A DNA stretch of 5,302 nucleotides from Desulfovibrionaceae bacterium (GTDB lineage Bacteria > Desulfobacterota > Desulfovibrionia > Desulfovibrionales > Desulfovibrionaceae): positions 1 to 5,302 of the forward strand of contig JAUNSE010000164.1 of NCBI GenBank assembly GCA_030539415.1. The letters are read 5' to 3'. Below the pieces are notes generated by a model. It saw nothing but the letters and a program-made list of their open reading frames with translations, searched no databases and had not been told where the DNA came from. Position 1 is the stretch's first letter, and the number at the start of each line of letters is the position of its first letter. Below, piece after piece: positions 4,415 through 5,302 of the stretch. A program made the position numbers and the translations under genes.

Positions 4415-5302
4415 CTAGAAGGGTACAATGTCGGGATTGTCTCCGGCGCTGCCGGGCAGTTCTCCCGCGTCATCGCTGCCGGACTCGTCGGACGCGCTGT
4501 CCGGAGCCTGCTCCGCGGAAGAGGACTTTCTGCGTCTGCGGCGCTTGCGGGACTTCTTCTTCGGCTGCTCGTCAGCGGGCGCCGGAGTCCCGGCATCGTC
4601 GGACGCGCCGGCATTTTCCGCAGAGCCCTCCGCGGGAGCGGCAGCCGCGTCCGAAAGCTCGGACTCGGTCTCGGCGCCCTCGGCGGACTGACTCTGGACG
4701 GCCGGATTCTCGCCGCTTCTGTGCCCGCCGCGCTTTCTGCGCTTTCTGCGCCGCCTGGAGGATCTGGACTGGCCATCCTCATCGGGCAGGCTCCCGTCCT
4801 GGAGCTCGGCATCCGCTTCGGCATCCTCGACGGCACGCTCGCCGCCTCTTCTGCCCGCGGCGCTGTCGCGGCGCTTCTCCCGCTCCTTTCTGGGAGCCGG
4901 AGGCTTGGGCAGGCGCATGTCGTCCAGGGTGTTGTGATGGCAGGCATCAAGCAGCATGCCCAGCAGATTGACGCCGGCGCCCTCGCTCTCGTCCTCGAGC
5001 TGCAGATTGGCCAGCTCTCTGGCAAAGGCCGTGTAGCGGCGGACCCTGGTCTTTTCCAGGGCGTTCAGCTTGCGGTAGCGGGCTTCCATCAGAGTCAGCA
5101 GACGGCTGGAGACGACTCTGGCCACTTCCTCGTCCGTGGGATCGGCAATTTCGTGAAGGTGGAGATTGTAATGCCTGGCTATGCGCTCAAGCTCCATGTG
5201 CTCCATGATGTCCACGAGGGAAATGACGGTGCCGGCCGCATTCGCCCTTCCCGTTCTGCCCGAGCGGTGGATGTAGCTTTCGTGATCCTCGGGCGGCTCG
5301 TA
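4415..5302 (-). CDS. DEAD-box ATP-dependent RNA helicase, C-terminal part
   Basis: The gene enters from the right edge; 295 residues and the TAG stop are visible. The frame is open to the edge, beginning YEPPEDHESYIHRSGRTGRANAAG in two blocks: the first leads into helicase motif VI, HRSGRTGR (12-19), whose arginines contact ATP in superfamily 2 helicases, and TVISLV follows as in DEAD-box RecA2 domains. Residues about 30-105 resemble the region after the core in DeaD/CsdA-like enzymes (IARHYN, then a helical DEEVARVVSSRLLTLMEARYRKL segment). From about 135 to the end is a low-complexity tail: basic clusters near 138-150, 180-195 (SRSSRRRRKRRKR) and 247-259 (KKKSRKRRRRRK), separated by Glu/Asp/Ala/Ser-rich stretches. 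Such tails bind RNA non-specifically. The product unwinds or remodels RNA, perhaps in ribosome assembly or cold adaptation. Whether it is DeaD, RhlE or another subgroup cannot be decided from this part. Confidence 0.92.
   Translation of the reverse strand, partial: YEPPEDHESYIHRSGRTGRANAAGTVISLVDIMEHMELERIARHYNLHLHEIADPTDEEVARVVSSRLLTLMEARYRKLNALEKTRVRRYTAFARELANLQLEDESEGAGVNLLGMLLDACHHNTLDDMRLPKPPAPRKEREKRRDSAAGRRGGERAVEDAEADAELQDGSLPDEDGQSRSSRRRRKRRKRGGHRSGENPAVQSQSAEGAETESELSDAAAAPAEGSAENAGASDDAGTPAPADEQPKKKSRKRRRRRKSSSAEQAPDSASDESGSDDAGELPGSAGDNPDIVPF
4730..4749. repeat. Short tandem repeat encoding Arg/Lys in the helicase tail
   Basis: The plus strand carries GCGCTTTCT twice in tandem (9-bp unit) and begins a third partial copy. 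On the coding strand it gives AGAAAGCGC units, read as Arg-Lys-Arg. It lies in one basic cluster of the helicase tail. In-frame tandem units of this kind can change copy number and so vary the tail length between strains. Confidence 0.5.

Noticed and set aside
4072..5025. 317-residue minus-strand frame spanning the ribF/helicase junction
   Set aside because: It overlaps two well-supported genes in a different frame and has Ser/Arg/Pro-rich composition without motifs.
1..5302. Mobile element, CRISPR array, phage or novel defence system
   Set aside because: All genes are housekeeping or common membrane-protein families; no transposase, integrase, spacer array or terminal repeats were seen.

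Overview
The window is a GC-rich bacterial chromosomal segment in which every supported gene lies on the minus strand, so it reads right to left as: DEAD-box RNA helicase (C-terminal part), ribF, a TerC/CBS/CorC-type membrane protein, pyrH, frr and uppS (N-terminal part). The GC-rich composition, the protein flavour (frr, pyrH and the helicase resemble Desulfovibrio-type homologues as I recall them) and the gene content suggest a member of the Desulfovibrionaceae (Desulfobacterota). This is inference from recall, not from a search.

Region by region: 4415-5302 encodes the end of a DEAD-box helicase, with motif VI visible and a long tail of alternating acidic and Arg/Lys-rich low-complexity blocks. 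A 14-bp-stem hairpin at 4370-4401 follows it and covers the first ATG of the ribF frame, so the ribF start is better placed at 4336. ribF (3416-4336) makes FMN and FAD. A convincing intrinsic terminator (3335-3379) follows ribF. Next is the 520-residue TerC-CBS-CorC protein (1687-3249), a polytopic inner-membrane protein of uncertain substrate. About 210 bp of non-coding DNA (1475-1686) then holds a weak terminator-like structure, a weak extended -10 promoter candidate, a 9-bp direct repeat with 11-bp period, and three small hairpins in the presumed pyrH leader. pyrH (UMP kinase), frr (ribosome recycling factor) and uppS (undecaprenyl diphosphate synthase) form the familiar pyrH-frr-uppS cluster. 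uppS is not obvious as an ORF here: it appears to begin with TTG inside the end of frr and runs off the left edge.

The genes are housekeeping: RNA remodelling, flavin cofactor synthesis, pyrimidine nucleotide synthesis, ribosome recycling and cell-wall lipid carrier synthesis. No mobile element, CRISPR array, tRNA, rRNA or obvious new defence or biosynthetic system was seen. What deserves a second look is start-codon placement (frr, ribF, uppS), the structured pyrH leader, the TerC-type gene directly upstream of pyrH where rpsB-tsf often sits, and the helicase tail.
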